Assembly: GCF_001039355.2 (NCBI RefSeq)
Contig: NW_019775459.1
Coordinates: forward strand, 247,093-311,092
DNA from: Lingula anatina
Taxonomy: Eukaryota; Brachiopoda; Lingulata; Lingulida; Lingulidae
Direction of reading: 5' to 3'
DNA: 64,000 nt
In this document: positions 21,752 to 33,883 of the stretch, one piece after another
Layout: the number at the start of each line of letters is the position of its first letter
Numbering within the stretch: the stretch's first letter is position 1
Program-made: the position numbers and the translations under genes
The notes under the pieces: generated by a model
The model's database searches: none
Told to the model about the DNA's origin: nothing
Seen by the model: only the letters and a program-made list of their open reading frames with translations

Positions 21752-23887
21752 TAGAGAGAGAGAGAGAGAAAGAGAGAGGAGGAGATCGGGAAGGAAAGAG
21801 ATGATTCACTGCTGGTTCAGTTAGCCTTCTTTGATAATATATTATCCACATTATCACACTAACCAAGAATTGTGGTAACACGTAGTATGGAGCAGTGTAG
21901 GTACCATAGCAGTAACTATTATGTACTACTAATATGCGTGAAAGAAAGTAAATCGTATTAGATTTGTTGGATAAAACTTTCCGAATTCATGCTGACACAA
22001 TCACTGTGTGTGTGGCAGGGTTGCATATTGTTAATATTGATTAATTTGGAGATTGATTTTAGTTCATAGTAACTGGAGTGCTGGGAATTCTGACGAAAAA
22101 TAGGGACAAAAGGCTTGTGAGTATAGTTCATCTGCTTTGAATTTTAGATAATTTCCTATTTATTATGAACCGTACACAATAATCCTTTAATTGAAAAATA
22201 TAAGTGCTTAATCAAAATGATGATAATTTACTTAGTACATTACGTACCATGTCTATAAGGTTTATGTTTCCACTCCTTGACAGAACAGCATTCTTATTAT
22301 GAATTTTAATTTGATTAAAATCACTTTATTTTTTATTTATTAATGCATTTAAATCTTTCCAGATCATCGCATATATGATCATGTCTATAATATCAGTTGT
22401 TTTTGCTTGGACTGCATTGATAAGTGTATCTGCTGTTGACGTCACTGCGAGTGCCATAGGAAACCAAGTCAGCTTGAGCAACGGTTTTATCACATTTGGA
22501 TCTTTGATAAATTTCGTATGTGGATTACATGTATTCCTATATTTTGATGACGCAGATAAGCACATTTTTGCTTTAGCCAATTTGTCACATTTTCTTTTGT
22601 TGAAATGAAATTACTTTGCCAACCCTCAGACATTTTGAGGAAAAATATCAACTTTGTTTTTAAGATTTATTCAAAAACCTAGGTATGGTCGTTTGCCAAG
22701 GCATACTTCTTCACATTTTTGTCAGCACTTGTTGTTATAGCTTTCTTTCCAATTATTTAAACAAAAATCTTATGAATTGTGTATTTGTTGACTATCAAAG
22801 GTATTTTACAAATTTTATTTTACAAATTCCTATTTTTATGTTTATTTATCTTAATCTTTTGCCAGGGTTACATCAGCGTTGGACTGTCTGGGTATATGGT
22901 TTTCCTGTCCGTTGTAGAGGGGATTATAGCAATTATTGCATCAGCCTTTTGTTGCCATGGCGTCTGTTGCGGTGCTCAGGTTAGTGCATTTTGCATATAT
23001 GAGTTGGGAAAATTTTAGTTATTTCAAAGGTATTATTTTACATAATTAAACTTCACAGTCCCCAATGACATTGCCTGTTGGCTTAAATAAGACTTCTCCA
23101 TACTAACTACATAAAGATCTGGATAAACTCGGTGTTAGGCACATGGCTGATTCTGAAAGTGGGTCAAAACTTGACTGTCACATCTAGCAAAATTCGTCCT
23201 CAACTTCCTGTCACATCTAACACAATGCACGTTTAACAAAGTTGTGCAACAATGGTGTCACCAAACTGTTGCAGCAATATTATCTTTACAACTGCCCGCA
23301 TTTCACGTTTCTACAATATTTTTGTACACTGTATGATATTTATCACAACATGTTAAATTATTGTGTAATATTGTATCATACTGTGTTACAGCCTTCCACC
23401 CCGGGAACTGTGGCTTATGCAGAACCCAACATTGGACAAAATGCTATGGCTTACGTGGCACCGGCTCAGCAAGGTACTGTGAATAGGATGGTCCGTTCAA
23501 ATTACACATTTGGTCATTTGCCCAAAGTACCCACTGTATCTTTAGGAATTATTGTTTTCTAGTTGTATTTCCTCACAGAATTTTTGAGATATTTAGAGAT
23601 AATACCCTTGAGGAATTTACCAGTGTCATTATTCTAGATTTGAAAAAATGAAAAGTGAAAAAAATGACTTTCTTTTAATAATATTAATACCACGCAGTTG
23701 AATTTACGTTGAGGAGTTTGTCTCTCTGGCAGACAAGAGATCCATTATCCTGATCACTGAATTATAAACACTTTCAGTACCAAATGTGCACTACCCAGGG
23801 GTTGGAGGATACTATCCACAGCACCAACAATGGCCGCAGGGGGGCGCCACGGGACAGATGGATGAACATATGCCACAGAAGCTGTAA
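20092..23887 (+). CDS. CD20/MS4A-like four-transmembrane protein, short tail, gap in intron 2
   Basis: Coding exons 20092-20165, 20807-20963, 22063-22116, 22363-22515, 22866-22979, 23392-23473, 23778-23887; 744 nt, 247 residues. The ATG used by the paralogues is TTG here (ACCTTGGCAACC), so the start is the next ATG, giving MNQTPQ. TM1 after HHKAGVSLGVAQ; TM2 GAGIWCGIL then FIVTGVLGIL; TM3 IAYMIMSIISVVFAW; TM4 ending CCHGVCCGAQ. The TM3-TM4 loop is longer than in the paralogues (exon 4 of 153 nt against 111-132), and the exon 4 donor is ATTTC|GTATGT. The tail (exon 7, 110 nt) lacks the long polyQ. Intron 2 contains a GA tract and the 576-base gap. Exons 1-2 and exons 3-7 lie on different contigs, so their pairing is inferred from order and phase. 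A candidate AATAAA is at 24535. Confidence 0.8.
20970..21067. repeat. GA-rich tract leading into the assembly gap
   Basis: GA/GGA low-complexity sequence beginning right after the exon 2 donor and ending at the N block. It probably caused the assembly break. Confidence 0.9.
21068..21643. other. Assembly gap of 576 N
   Basis: Unknown sequence inside intron 2 of the 20-kb MS4A-like gene. The real size is not known from the sequence. Confidence 1.
21713..21775. repeat. CA then GA microsatellite
   Basis: About 36 bp of CA followed by AGAGAG, in intron 2. An identical arrangement appears at about 25428-25488 in the second copy of the segment. Confidence 0.9.
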
Positions 23888-25351
23888 TGGCCGGAGCATA
23901 TTTGCCAAAGTTACCAATACATTTTTAGTGTTTGTTGTAGTTGGCTGATGGCCATACGGTGTCTTTCTGCTTCATCTCTTGTGAGTCAATTAGATATATA
24001 CACGTGTAGGTAGTATAGATGGATAGATAGATAGCTGCTTATCATCAAATGCGCCACTGCTGCGCAAACAGTTTTAGATATATATATAGTATTGTCTGCT
24101 AAACCTAAGATATGCCAGCTTGTTCTACGCCCGGCTAATACAGGTGTTGCAAAGAACTCAGATGACGCTTAACTATTGCAATTTTTTATAAGCTGAGATA
24201 TGTGTAACATTTCCAGGGTCAGAAGTTTTGCTTGCCATTTTGCACTGCGTTTTTCTTTTACTTTTGAGTTGCTGATAGGCAACATTCAACGTAAGTTCTT
24301 TTGTGAGTTTAGGGATTGGAGTATGGTGTGGTTTTACTTATACAGAAGAGTGTGTATTTTCATGAGGAACAAGTACATACTTCTAGTCGAGAAACTTCTT
24401 TTATGAACAGCTGGTGATGCTTATTTTGAATATTGTAAGTTTAAAATAGAGAAAATATACTTTTGATGAAAATTTTGTTTCCCAAGGAAGTAACATCGGT
24501 CAGTTGTAACTTGATCTATTACAATTTAGACTCCAATAAATTTACGACTTTCTGGTGACCAGACCGAATTTTGTGAAACTATATGCCCTGAAGTGTTATG
24601 GTGCTTTGCGTATATAGGAGTATACATTTGCATTGTACACTTTCGTGTGGAAGGCAATGCTTTTAATCTGTAAAATGCATTTGATGACCGGTGGTGCCAC
24701 GGATACCAGGGGTATGACTTACTGGTGAAGTTCATAATACATGACTACAGGGTAAATTAATGTTAAAAATCAGTTCGCCAGAGGCATATCATAGGTTAGT
24801 TGTTGCTGGTACGTTTGGATATATATGTGACAAAATTGAGATATTTCAAGAGCTTTCATATTGGTACATGTATGTATACCTGAATGCTAAATGTACTACA
24901 CGGTATGATGCCGTGAGTATGATGTAGTCCGCGTATTGGCCAAGTGGTGTCTTGCTTTAGCTTATGAACAATTCTTTTTTGGTATATAGTTTTATTGCAT
25001 TTACCATTTTTAGATATTAGTACAATTTTTATCCTAAAACGTTTTTAGAGTACTGTACAGCTACAAATAAGTTAAACTTATAAAATCAGATATAAATGGT
25101 GTTTTTTTAGAAAGCTAAACTAAACTCCCAAACCCAGATGGAACATTCACATATTTGGAATGCCTAAAAAGATATTTGGCTTAACATGTTGAAACATCTC
25201 TTCTGAATAAAATTCTTGTTGATTTTGATAAATGAATAAAGGTTTTGTTTCATTTAATTAAAACAAACAAACAAAAAAAGTGTGAGACTGCATGTATCGA
25301 AGATCGGCAAAAAAGGTGGGATTAAAGTGCCTGTCTGCTTCGAAGTCAGTG
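23888..25351. other. 3' flank of the 20-kb MS4A-like gene, ending at a single-N join
   Basis: Repeated almost exactly at 27633-29084 and partly at 35130-35842. Contains AATAAA at 24535 and again near 25206. No exons. Ends at the N at 25352. Confidence 0.7.
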
Positions 25352-25352
25352 N
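25352..25352. other. Single-N scaffold join
   Basis: A few bases after it (25359 onward) the sequence repeats the contig that starts after the 576-base gap at 21644. Confidence 0.85.
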
Positions 25353-25358
25353 GGACGA

Positions 25359-25425
25359 GGAGAAAGGGAAGGAAAGAGGGAGGATGGAGACAGAGAGGCC
25401 GAGACAGGGACACACGCGCACGCAT

Positions 25426-25466
<41 letters not shown>

Positions 25467-28400
25467 TAGAGAGAGAGAGAGAGAAAGAGAGAGGAGGAGA
25501 TCGGGAAGGAAAGAGATGATTCACTGCTGGTTCAGTTAGCCTTCTTTGATAATATATTATCCACATTATCACACTAACCAAGAATTGTGGTAACACGTAG
25601 TATGGAGCAGTGTAGGTACCATAGCAGTAACTATTATGTACTACTAATATGCGTGAGAGAAAGTAAATCGTATTAGATTTGTTGGATAAAACTTCCCGAA
25701 TTCATGCTGACACAATCACTGTGTGTGTGGCAGGGTTGCATATTGTTAATATTGATTAATTTGGAGATTGTTTTTAGTTCATAGTAACTGGAGTGCTGGG
25801 AATTCTGACGCGAAATAGGGACAAAAGGCTTGTGAGTATAGTTCATCTGCTTTGAATTTTAGATAATGTTATGAGTTTCCTATTTATTATGAACCGTACA
25901 CAATAATCCTTTAATTGAAAAATATAAGTGCTTAATCAAAATGATGATAATTTACTTAGTACATTACGTACCATGTCTATAAGGTTTATGTTTCCACTCC
26001 TTGACAGAACAGCATTCTTATTATGAATTTTAATTTGATTAAAATCACTTTATTTTTTATTTATTAATGCATTTAAATCTTTCCAGATCATCGCATATAT
26101 GATCATGTCTATAATATCAGTCGTTTTTGCTTGGACTGCATTGATAAGTGTATCTGCTATTGACGTCACTGCGAGTGCCATACGAAACCAAGTCAGCTTG
26201 AGCAACAATTTTGTCACATTTGGATCTTTGATAAATTTCGTATGTGGATTACATGTATTCCTATATTTTGATGACGCAGATAAGCACATTTTTGCTTTAG
26301 CCAATTTGTCACGTTTTCTTTTGTTTAAATGAAATTACTTTGCCAACCCTCAGACATTTTGAGGAAAAATATCAACTTTGTTTTTAAGATTTATTCAAAA
26401 ACCTAGGTATGGTCGTTTGCCAAGGCATACTTCTTCACATTTTTGTCAGCACTTGTTGTTATAGCTTTCTTTCCAATTATTTAAACAAAAACTATCTTAT
26501 GAATTGTGTATTTGTTGACTATCAAAGGTATTTTACAAATTTTATTTTACAAATTCCTATTTTTATGTTTATTTATCTTAATCTTTTGCCAGGGTTACAT
26601 CAGCGTTGGACTGTCTGGGTATATGGTTTTCCTGTCCGTTGTAGAGGGGATTATAGCAATTATTGCATCAGCCTTTTGTTGCCATGGCGTCTGTTGCGGT
26701 GCTCAGGTTAGTGCATTTTGCATATATGAGTTGGCAAAATTTTAGTTATTTCAAAGGTATTATTTTACATAATTAAACTTCACAGTCCCCAATGACATTG
26801 CCTGTTGGCTTAAATAAGACTTCTCCATACTAACTACATAAAGATCTGGATAAACTCGGTGTTAGGCACATGGCTGATTCTGAAAGTGGGTCAAAACTTG
26901 ACTGTCACATCTAGCAAAATTCGTCCTCAAATTCCTGTCACATCTAACACAAATATATGTAGACGGTCCTGTCACATTTAGCACAGTTGTGCAACAATGG
27001 TGTCACCAAACTGTTGCAGCAATATTATCTTTACAACTGCCCGCACTTCACGTTTCTATAATATTTTTGTACACTGTATGATTTTAATCACAACATGTAA
27101 TATTATTGTGTAATATTGTATCATACTGTGTTACAGCCTTCCACCCCGGGAACTGTGGCTTATGCAGAACCCAACATTGGACAAAATGCTATGGCTTACG
27201 TGGCACCTGCTCAGCAAGGTAATGTGAATAGGATGGTCCATTCAAATTACACATTTGGTCATTTGCCCAAAGTACCCACTGTATCTTTAGGAATTACTGT
27301 TTTCTAGTTGTATTTCCTCACAGAATTTTTGAGATATTTAGAGATAATACCCTTGAGGAATTTACCAGTGTCATTATTCTAGATTTGAAAAAATGAAAAG
27401 TGAAAAAAATGACTTTCTTTTAATAATATTAATACCACGCAGTTGAATTTACGTTGAGGAGTTTGTCTCTCTGGCAGACAAGAGATCCATTATCCTGATC
27501 ACTGAATTATAAACACTTTCAGTACCAAATGTGCACTACCCAGGGGTTGGAGGATACTATCCACAGCACCAACAATGGCCGCAGGGGGGCGCCACGGGAC
27601 AGATGGATGAACATATGCCACAGAAGCTGTAATGGCCGGAGCATATTTGCCAAAGTTACCAATACATTTTTTAGTGTTTGTTGTAGTTGGCTGATGGCCA
27701 TACGGTGTCTTTCTGCTTCATCTCTTGTGAGTCAATTAGATATATACACGTGTAGGTAGTATAGATGGATAGATAGATAGCTGCTTATCATCAAATGCGC
27801 CACTGCTGCGCAAACAGTTTTAGTATTGTCTGCTAAACCTAAGATGTGCCAGCTTGTTCTACGCCCGGCTAATACAGGTGTTGCAAAGAACTCAGATGAC
27901 GCTTTACTATTGCAATTTTTTATAAGCTGAGATATGTGTAACATTTCCAGGGTCAGAAGTTTGGCTTGCCATTTTGCACTACGTTTTTCTTTTACTTTTG
28001 AGTTGCTGATAGGCAACATTCAACGTAAGTTCTTTTGTGAGTTTAGGGCCTGGAGTATGGTGTGGTTTTACTTATACAGAAGAGTGTGTATTTTCATGAG
28101 GAACAAGTACATACTTCTAGTCGAGGAACTTTTTTTATGAACAGCTGGTGATGTTTATTTTGAATATTGTAAGTTTAAAATAGAGAAAATATACTTTTGA
28201 TGAAAATTTAGTTTGCCAAGGAAGTAACATCGGTCAGTTGTAACTTGATCTATTACAATTTAGACTCCAATAAATTAACGACTTTCTGGTGACCAGACCG
28301 AATTTTGTGAAACTGTATGCCCTGAAGTGTTATGGTGCTTTGCGTATATAGGAGTTTACGTTTGCATTGTACACTTTCGTGTGGAAGGCAATGTTTCTAA

Positions 28401-29084
28401 TCTGTATAATGTATTCGATGACCGGTTGTGCCACGGATACCAGGGGTATGACTTACTGGTGAAGTTCATAATACATGACTACAGGGTAAATTAATGTTAA
28501 AAATCAGTTCGCCACAGGCATATCATAGGTTAGTTGTTGCTGGTACGTTTGGATATATATGTGACTAAATTTAGATATTTCAAGAGCTTTCATATTGGTA
28601 CATGTATGTATACCCGAATGCTAAATGTACTACACGGTATGATGCCGTGAGTATGATGTAGTCCGCGTATTGGCCAAGTGGTGTCTTGCTTTAGCTTATG
28701 AACAATTCTTCTTTTTTGGTATATAGTTTTATTGCATTTACCATTTTTAGATATTAGTACAATTTTTATCCTAAAACGTTTTTAGAGTACTGTACAGCTA
28801 CAAATAAGTTAAAATTATAAAATCAGATATAAATGGTGTTTTTTTAGAAAGCTAAACTAAACTCCCAAACACAGATGGAACATTCACATATTTGGAATGC
28901 CTAAAAAGATATTTGGCTTAACATGTTGAAACATCTCTTCTGAATAAAATTCTTGTTGATTTTGATAAATGAATAAAGGTTTTGTTTCATTTAATTAAAA
29001 CAAACAAACAAAAAAAGTGTGAGACTGCATGTATCGAAGATCGGCAAAAAAGGTGGGATTAAAGTGCCTGTCTGCTTCGAAGTC
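25359..29084. repeat. Second copy of a 3.7-kb segment, probably the other haplotype
   Basis: Matches 21644-25350 with scattered substitutions and small indels. Both copies begin in the same GA-rich intronic tract, where assemblies break, and the left copy ends at a single N. This is the pattern of an unmerged allelic contig; a true tandem duplication is the alternative. Confidence 0.75.
25778..27632 (+). CDS. CD20/MS4A-like gene, exons 3-7 only (probable allelic copy of the 20-kb gene)
   Basis: Exons 25778-25831, 26087-26239, 26593-26706, 27137-27218, 27523-27632, matching exons 3-7 of the gene at 20092 in length, phase and nearly in sequence. Differences are a few substitutions, including some that change residues (GVTASAI-type loop: SAVDVTASAIGN against SAIDVTASAIRN). 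Exons 1 and 2 are absent because the segment starts inside intron 2. As it stands this cannot make a complete protein. It is most simply the second haplotype of the preceding gene; if long reads confirm a real tandem copy, it is a 5'-truncated paralogue. Candidate AATAAA at 28269. Confidence 0.8.
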
Positions 29085-29744
29085 AAAGCTACTTCTCGCT
29101 GGCTGCGCGCGGAGTGCTAAAGCCACACCGATCACGACGATTCTTTGCCCACAAGATTACACCTTTTAAAAACTTAAAGGAGATTCATGGCATATAATGA
29201 TAATAAATGAATACATATTGGGTATTACTATAACCACAAAGTCCAATTTTGAAACGCATTTTTATTCTTTATTTGTCTTTTTACTTAATTTTTATGATCA
29301 ATTTTAATCGACTTTGTGTTTACAAGAGTAAAAAAAGCCGCTATCGGGCGCTACGCTGCCAAAGTTTTCAAATCAAAATGTCCTTTGCCTTTAGTTCAAT
29401 TTCTCTTTAATAGAAGCCTATATTTACAACTCAGAAAGCTAAATTACATGTATACAATTCTGGTGCAATGTGTTTACCAACCCCCTAATAAATTAAGAAA
29501 TAGTGAGGCAATGATAAGGCTGCCCCAGACAGGTGAAGGCATACCTATAATTAAGAATTAACCGGAATGGCCAGCGTATAAATATTCCCCGCAAACAGCA
29601 TGAAGTTAAATTAGATATTACTAATTTACCTGGATATAATCATTTTTCACTTGCTGACTTTGTTTCTCTTTTTTGTTTGTACTCGACAGTAAAGTCCTAA
29701 TAAAGATTCAAAATTATACTATTTCGGTTTAGTTCTTATTTTTT
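27633..29744. other. Intergenic DNA of the MS4A-like array
   Basis: No exon recognised. The part after 29084 is closely repeated at 35843-36500, so this is the duplicated spacer that precedes the genes at 30.7 and 37.3 kb. Confidence 0.6.
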
Positions 29745-29844
29745 GGCGTCAGTACTGGGTTTTGTTAAAAAAAAGGGAAGCAAGGAGCCAGTTTGTACAT
29801 GCCCTCACCTTGTAAGCAGTTAACCTGTGGAAAAACGAATATTT
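29745..29844 (+). other. Candidate noncoding 5' exon of the 30.7-kb MS4A-like gene
   Basis: GAAGCAAGGAGCCAGTTTGT followed by GGAAAAACGAATATTT|GCAAGT, the same as 36503-36602 except that the donor is GC instead of GT. It would splice to the acceptor at 30666-30667, 33 bases before the ATG. Confidence 0.45.
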
Positions 29845-30384
29845 GCAAGTTTCTATTACACACTAATACCGGTAAAAGCTTAGTCGCTTTCAATAGAGTA
29901 GCATGTACAGTAACATGTATTCGCTTGCTATTAAATTCAAAATTTTAAGTATTGAACTAAAGATCTAGACAGAAAACTGGAAAACTTAAAGTGCACCGAG
30001 CCCGACGTTATCATTAATGGCCTACATTTGTTTGAATAGACCAGGAAACAATTTCTGACAGCACGCGACTTGCGTATCAAACACGACAGTTATTGGCCGC
30101 TGCGATTAGTAAGGCATCTCATCGCACGCGGAGATACACCAGGTGTAAGATGTACCTACATTAATAGAAATAATAACTGGGCTAATTCTGTCAATCTTGT
30201 CACTATCGGATTGTCAAGAACTAACACACAGGTAACCAGTGAAAGGATTGGAAGATGCTTTCGGCCAGTGTCAGATGGTATCGTACCGTGTAACAGGAAT
30301 CTAAGTCCGCTAGGAACCGTAGTCCGCTTCCAATTACTCCGTATAGGTTAGACTCGTCCCATATACTAACCCCAATACTCGGAC

Positions 30385-30535
30385 CAACCCTAACCTGTAC
30401 TAATCAGATGGGAGCCTGGACTTCCATTCCTAGGACTACCATTCCTGCCACACCGCTAACCGTAACCTGTACAAATCATATGGGGGCCTGGACTTCCATT
30501 CCTAGGAGTATCATTTCTGTCACACTGGCAATACC
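30385..30535. repeat. Two-copy tandem repeat in the 5' UTR intron
   Basis: GCCTGGACTTCCATTCCTAG occurs twice about 80 bp apart, each preceded by AACCTGTAC and followed by a CCATTCCTGCCACAC-like block. One unit occurs at 36916 and a degraded one near 50835, so it is a dispersed repeat. Confidence 0.7.
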
Positions 30536-30700
30536 AGCAGGTTGACGCATTAGATAGTTGCGCCTCATTGAAACAGAGCAGCTTCCAGATATAAACAAAA
30601 CAAAACAAAAAACATTTTACTTATAGGATATTTTTCATTTCAGTGTCTACCCTTTTATCTTTTCCAGTAAATAAACAAAAGTAAACGAGATTCTATCACC

Positions 30701-33700
30701 ATGACAACAGTGATGTGCCAGACCCCCCAGGTAGTAAGACAACCGGTGATTATCACAGTGCCAACTGCTGGAGGTTCTTCGCCATTTATTGCTGAAAAGT
30801 GCGTACATGTATATATGTGAGATTAACGTTTGAGTTGCCTGTATAATCTTTACTGGTTTTACACACTTTCTTAATCTTTGCTAAGATCAGGTTCGACGAA
30901 TGCAGACAGGTACATGTACATGGACGTATTTGTTCCTAAGAGGATCCGAAGATTAACCAAAATTGAAAAGCAGCAAAATCAAGCTTGTTTTATACTAAAA
31001 CACCTATAGCAGTAAATGGTAGAAATGTATCGAATATTATCAAGTTGTGGTAAAAAAGCGAGGGGAGGCATGTGAATGATATTTCAAATGTATACTTGCT
31101 TCATATCCGATCTTGCAAATGGCCGGTTCCACACTAAAACAACATCATCAACATTCTATTTTTATGTTATCATTTTTCTCAAATTTGTGTTTTAAGCATA
31201 AACAATTAATTTTTGTTTTATTTGGTAATTTTGGGTAGAATAGAATCAGTAATAACTAATATAAACCTATTTTGGCGTAATAAACATTTTGGCAAGATAC
31301 TTGTACAGGGGGCAGTGGGCAACTAAGTGCAAAATCCATATTGTGCGTAAATGCTATAGTTCTTAATTGAAATATTTTGACATAATCAAGTGCATAAGAA
31401 AAAGAGAGAAAAAAAAAAAAAAAACAGCATGATTAATATTTCTGAACATATGCAGTATTTGTTCCAGGTACATGCACAGAGCTAGTGTTGGCCTTGCTAT
31501 AACACAGTTTATTCTTGGGGTTATCTCTTTTGTCATTGGAATTGTTATTGCTGCCTGGGTTCCAGCAGGATCTTTTGACACTATTAACCATCACACCGGG
31601 GCTGGGATGTGGTGTGGCATTGTGGTAAGGAGAGAGAGAGAGACAGATAGGGTTACAGAGAGAGAGAGACAGAGACAGGCAGAGAGACAGAGAGAGAGAG
31701 AGAGAGTCCATTATTGGACTAAGCAGCGTAACTTACATAGCAACATGTGACAGAATCTCTAATATGATAATTTGAGAAACAAAGGTGTTAAATTAATTAT
31801 AGAACTTCTGTTCTCAGAATATCAAAAAAATATTATATAATATACCTGTAAATATTGACTTATATAAGTGATTTTTAGTTCATAGTTACTGGAGTACTGG
31901 GGATTCAAACACGAAAGAAGAATAAGGGATGGGTGAGTTCCCATAGTTTATCCACCTTAAATAATGACTTCTGTATTTCCAAGAAGCATTAAAACCTAGA
32001 ACTGGAAAAATAATCCTTAATCGAACACCGATGAAAAATTTAATAAAATTAACGATTACAAAACTCATACTTTTATATGTCCTTCGATTGTCATAGCATT
32101 GGAAAACTCTTTTTTTTTTCATTTGTTCATTTGTGCGTATATTTCCAGATCATCTCATACATGATCATGTCTATCATATCAGCCGTTATTTCATGGATTG
32201 TCTTGATGGGCATTTCTTCTATTGATCTTGTGTATGTCGGAACGAGTTTTTGGTTTGATTTGACATATTACGTAAGTGGCCTAATTTCATCTGTATATTG
32301 TTATGGCGGTCTAATTGCATGACTTGATGAGCTTTTGCTTTGGTTTCGTCCATTTGGTTAGATTTGAGTTTAGTTAAATGAAGCTTCTTTTCAAAGCAAG
32401 AGACATTTTGTAGAAGTCATTTAGATCTTTGTTATATTTAGACTGTTTATGCCAAAGTATTTTACAATCATTTGCTGGGGTCTTCTTATAGACCTATATA
32501 TTTTTTGTTTGAGTGATAGTTTTCAAATATTCCCTCCCAATTAAAAGAAAGTAAAATATGTTTGACATGAAATGAGCAATATCACAGGTATTTTACACAT
32601 TTGAAACGCATATATTGATAGAATTTTTGTCTTATTCCTTTTGCAGGAAAGTGTCATCTCGGGACTATCTTGGGTTTTTATCTTCCTCTCCATTGCAGAG
32701 GGGGTGGTAGCCGTTATCTCATCAGCTATTTGTGGCCATGCAGTCTGTTGTTGTTCCAAGGTCAGTGTTGTTTTTACAAATTGGAGCCGTGAAATGTATT
32801 TTAAAAATTATATTTTTTAAACATATTTTCTTTCATACCTACTAACACCAACGTTAAGGTAAAACCGCAAGTGATTTTTTTTTAATTAGACAACTCCAAA
32901 AGGTAAGGTGTACTGGAAGGAAAAAGATCATCACTGACGCTACTGGTTCATCTAACGCAATAATTTTCTGTCACATCCGCACCATGAGCTCAAAACTTCC
33001 GATCACATCTAACGCAAATTATACAGAACCTCTTGTAGCAACTTGTGCAGCAAAGTCACCTCTTACAGCTACCTGCATGTCACCTTGTATCAACGTTTAT
33101 CTAGTATTTTTATATGGTATCATTTATATAATGTCATATCATATCAATAAAAATATATCACATCAATAAAACATTCTGTATCATATAATATTGCAGCCTA
33201 CCACCCAGGGTACTGTCAACTATACTGTACCCAACACTGGACAAAATACTGTGGCTTTTGTGGCACCTGGACAACAAGGTAATGTGAATACAAAAAAGAA
33301 GGAATTTTACTTTTATCAAATGGGATTAAGAGAATTTCACATTTTGTGAAGCCATCATTTGGATGACAAATGAGTGCTGCCATCTTTGAATCATTAACAA
33401 AGGATATATGTAATGCTGTATATGGATCATTCATATTATAGATTTGACCGCTTGCCCCAAGTGTCTGGAGTAACTTTTGTCATTAAGTTTTATTTCCTCG
33501 CGGAATTGGTTGAGATGTTGAAAGGTATTTGCTTTGGGAAATTTGTCAGTGATTCTTTTTTAGGTAGAAATTGTTTCTGTGATTCAATAATATGGGCACT
33601 ACACAGCTGAATTAACGTTCGAGAGTATTTTTCTTCGGGAGATTATACACGCATTCTTCTCGTCTAATCATCAAAAACTCACCTCCTTTCAGGATTTGTG

Positions 33701-33883
33701 TTCTACCCACAGCCTTTCTGTAACCAGAATCCTCCAGCTTACATGTACAACACTGCCCAACAACAACAGCAACAGCAGTGGCCACAACAACAACCACCCC
33801 AGTCACAGGCACAGTATCCAGAGAGACATCCAGAGGATGACGCCTCAGGACAACAGACAGAATCTCTGCAACAGAAACTGTAA
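30701..33883 (+). CDS. CD20/MS4A-like four-transmembrane protein with polyQ tail
   Basis: Coding exons 30701-30798, 31468-31624, 31879-31932, 32149-32271, 32647-32760, 33197-33278, 33693-33883; 819 nt, 272 residues, open throughout. N-terminus MTTVMCQTPQVVRQPV. TM1 after HRASVGLAITQ; TM2 GAGMWCGIV then FIVTGVLGIQ; TM3 ISYMIMSIISAVISW; TM4 ending ICGHAVCCCSK. The tail contains a short polyQ followed by WPQQQPPQ and an acidic stretch. The exon 1 donor is GTGCGT, weaker than the GTAAGT of the others. Closest relative by sequence and exon lengths is the 37.3-kb gene; together they look like the most recent duplicates after the 20-29 kb pair. Function unknown beyond family membership. Confidence 0.87.
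31625..31706. repeat. GA tract abutting the exon 2 donor
   Basis: The donor itself reads GTAAGGAGAGAGAGAG, so the repeat begins at the splice site. Confidence 0.9.

Noticed and set aside
20793-21881. Long ORFs on both strands across the gap
   Set aside because: They consist mainly of N translated as X plus GA/CA repeats.
29316-29561. 81-residue ORF in the MS4A-like spacer
   Set aside because: The homologous spacer at 36.1 kb does not preserve it, and it has no recognisable motif.
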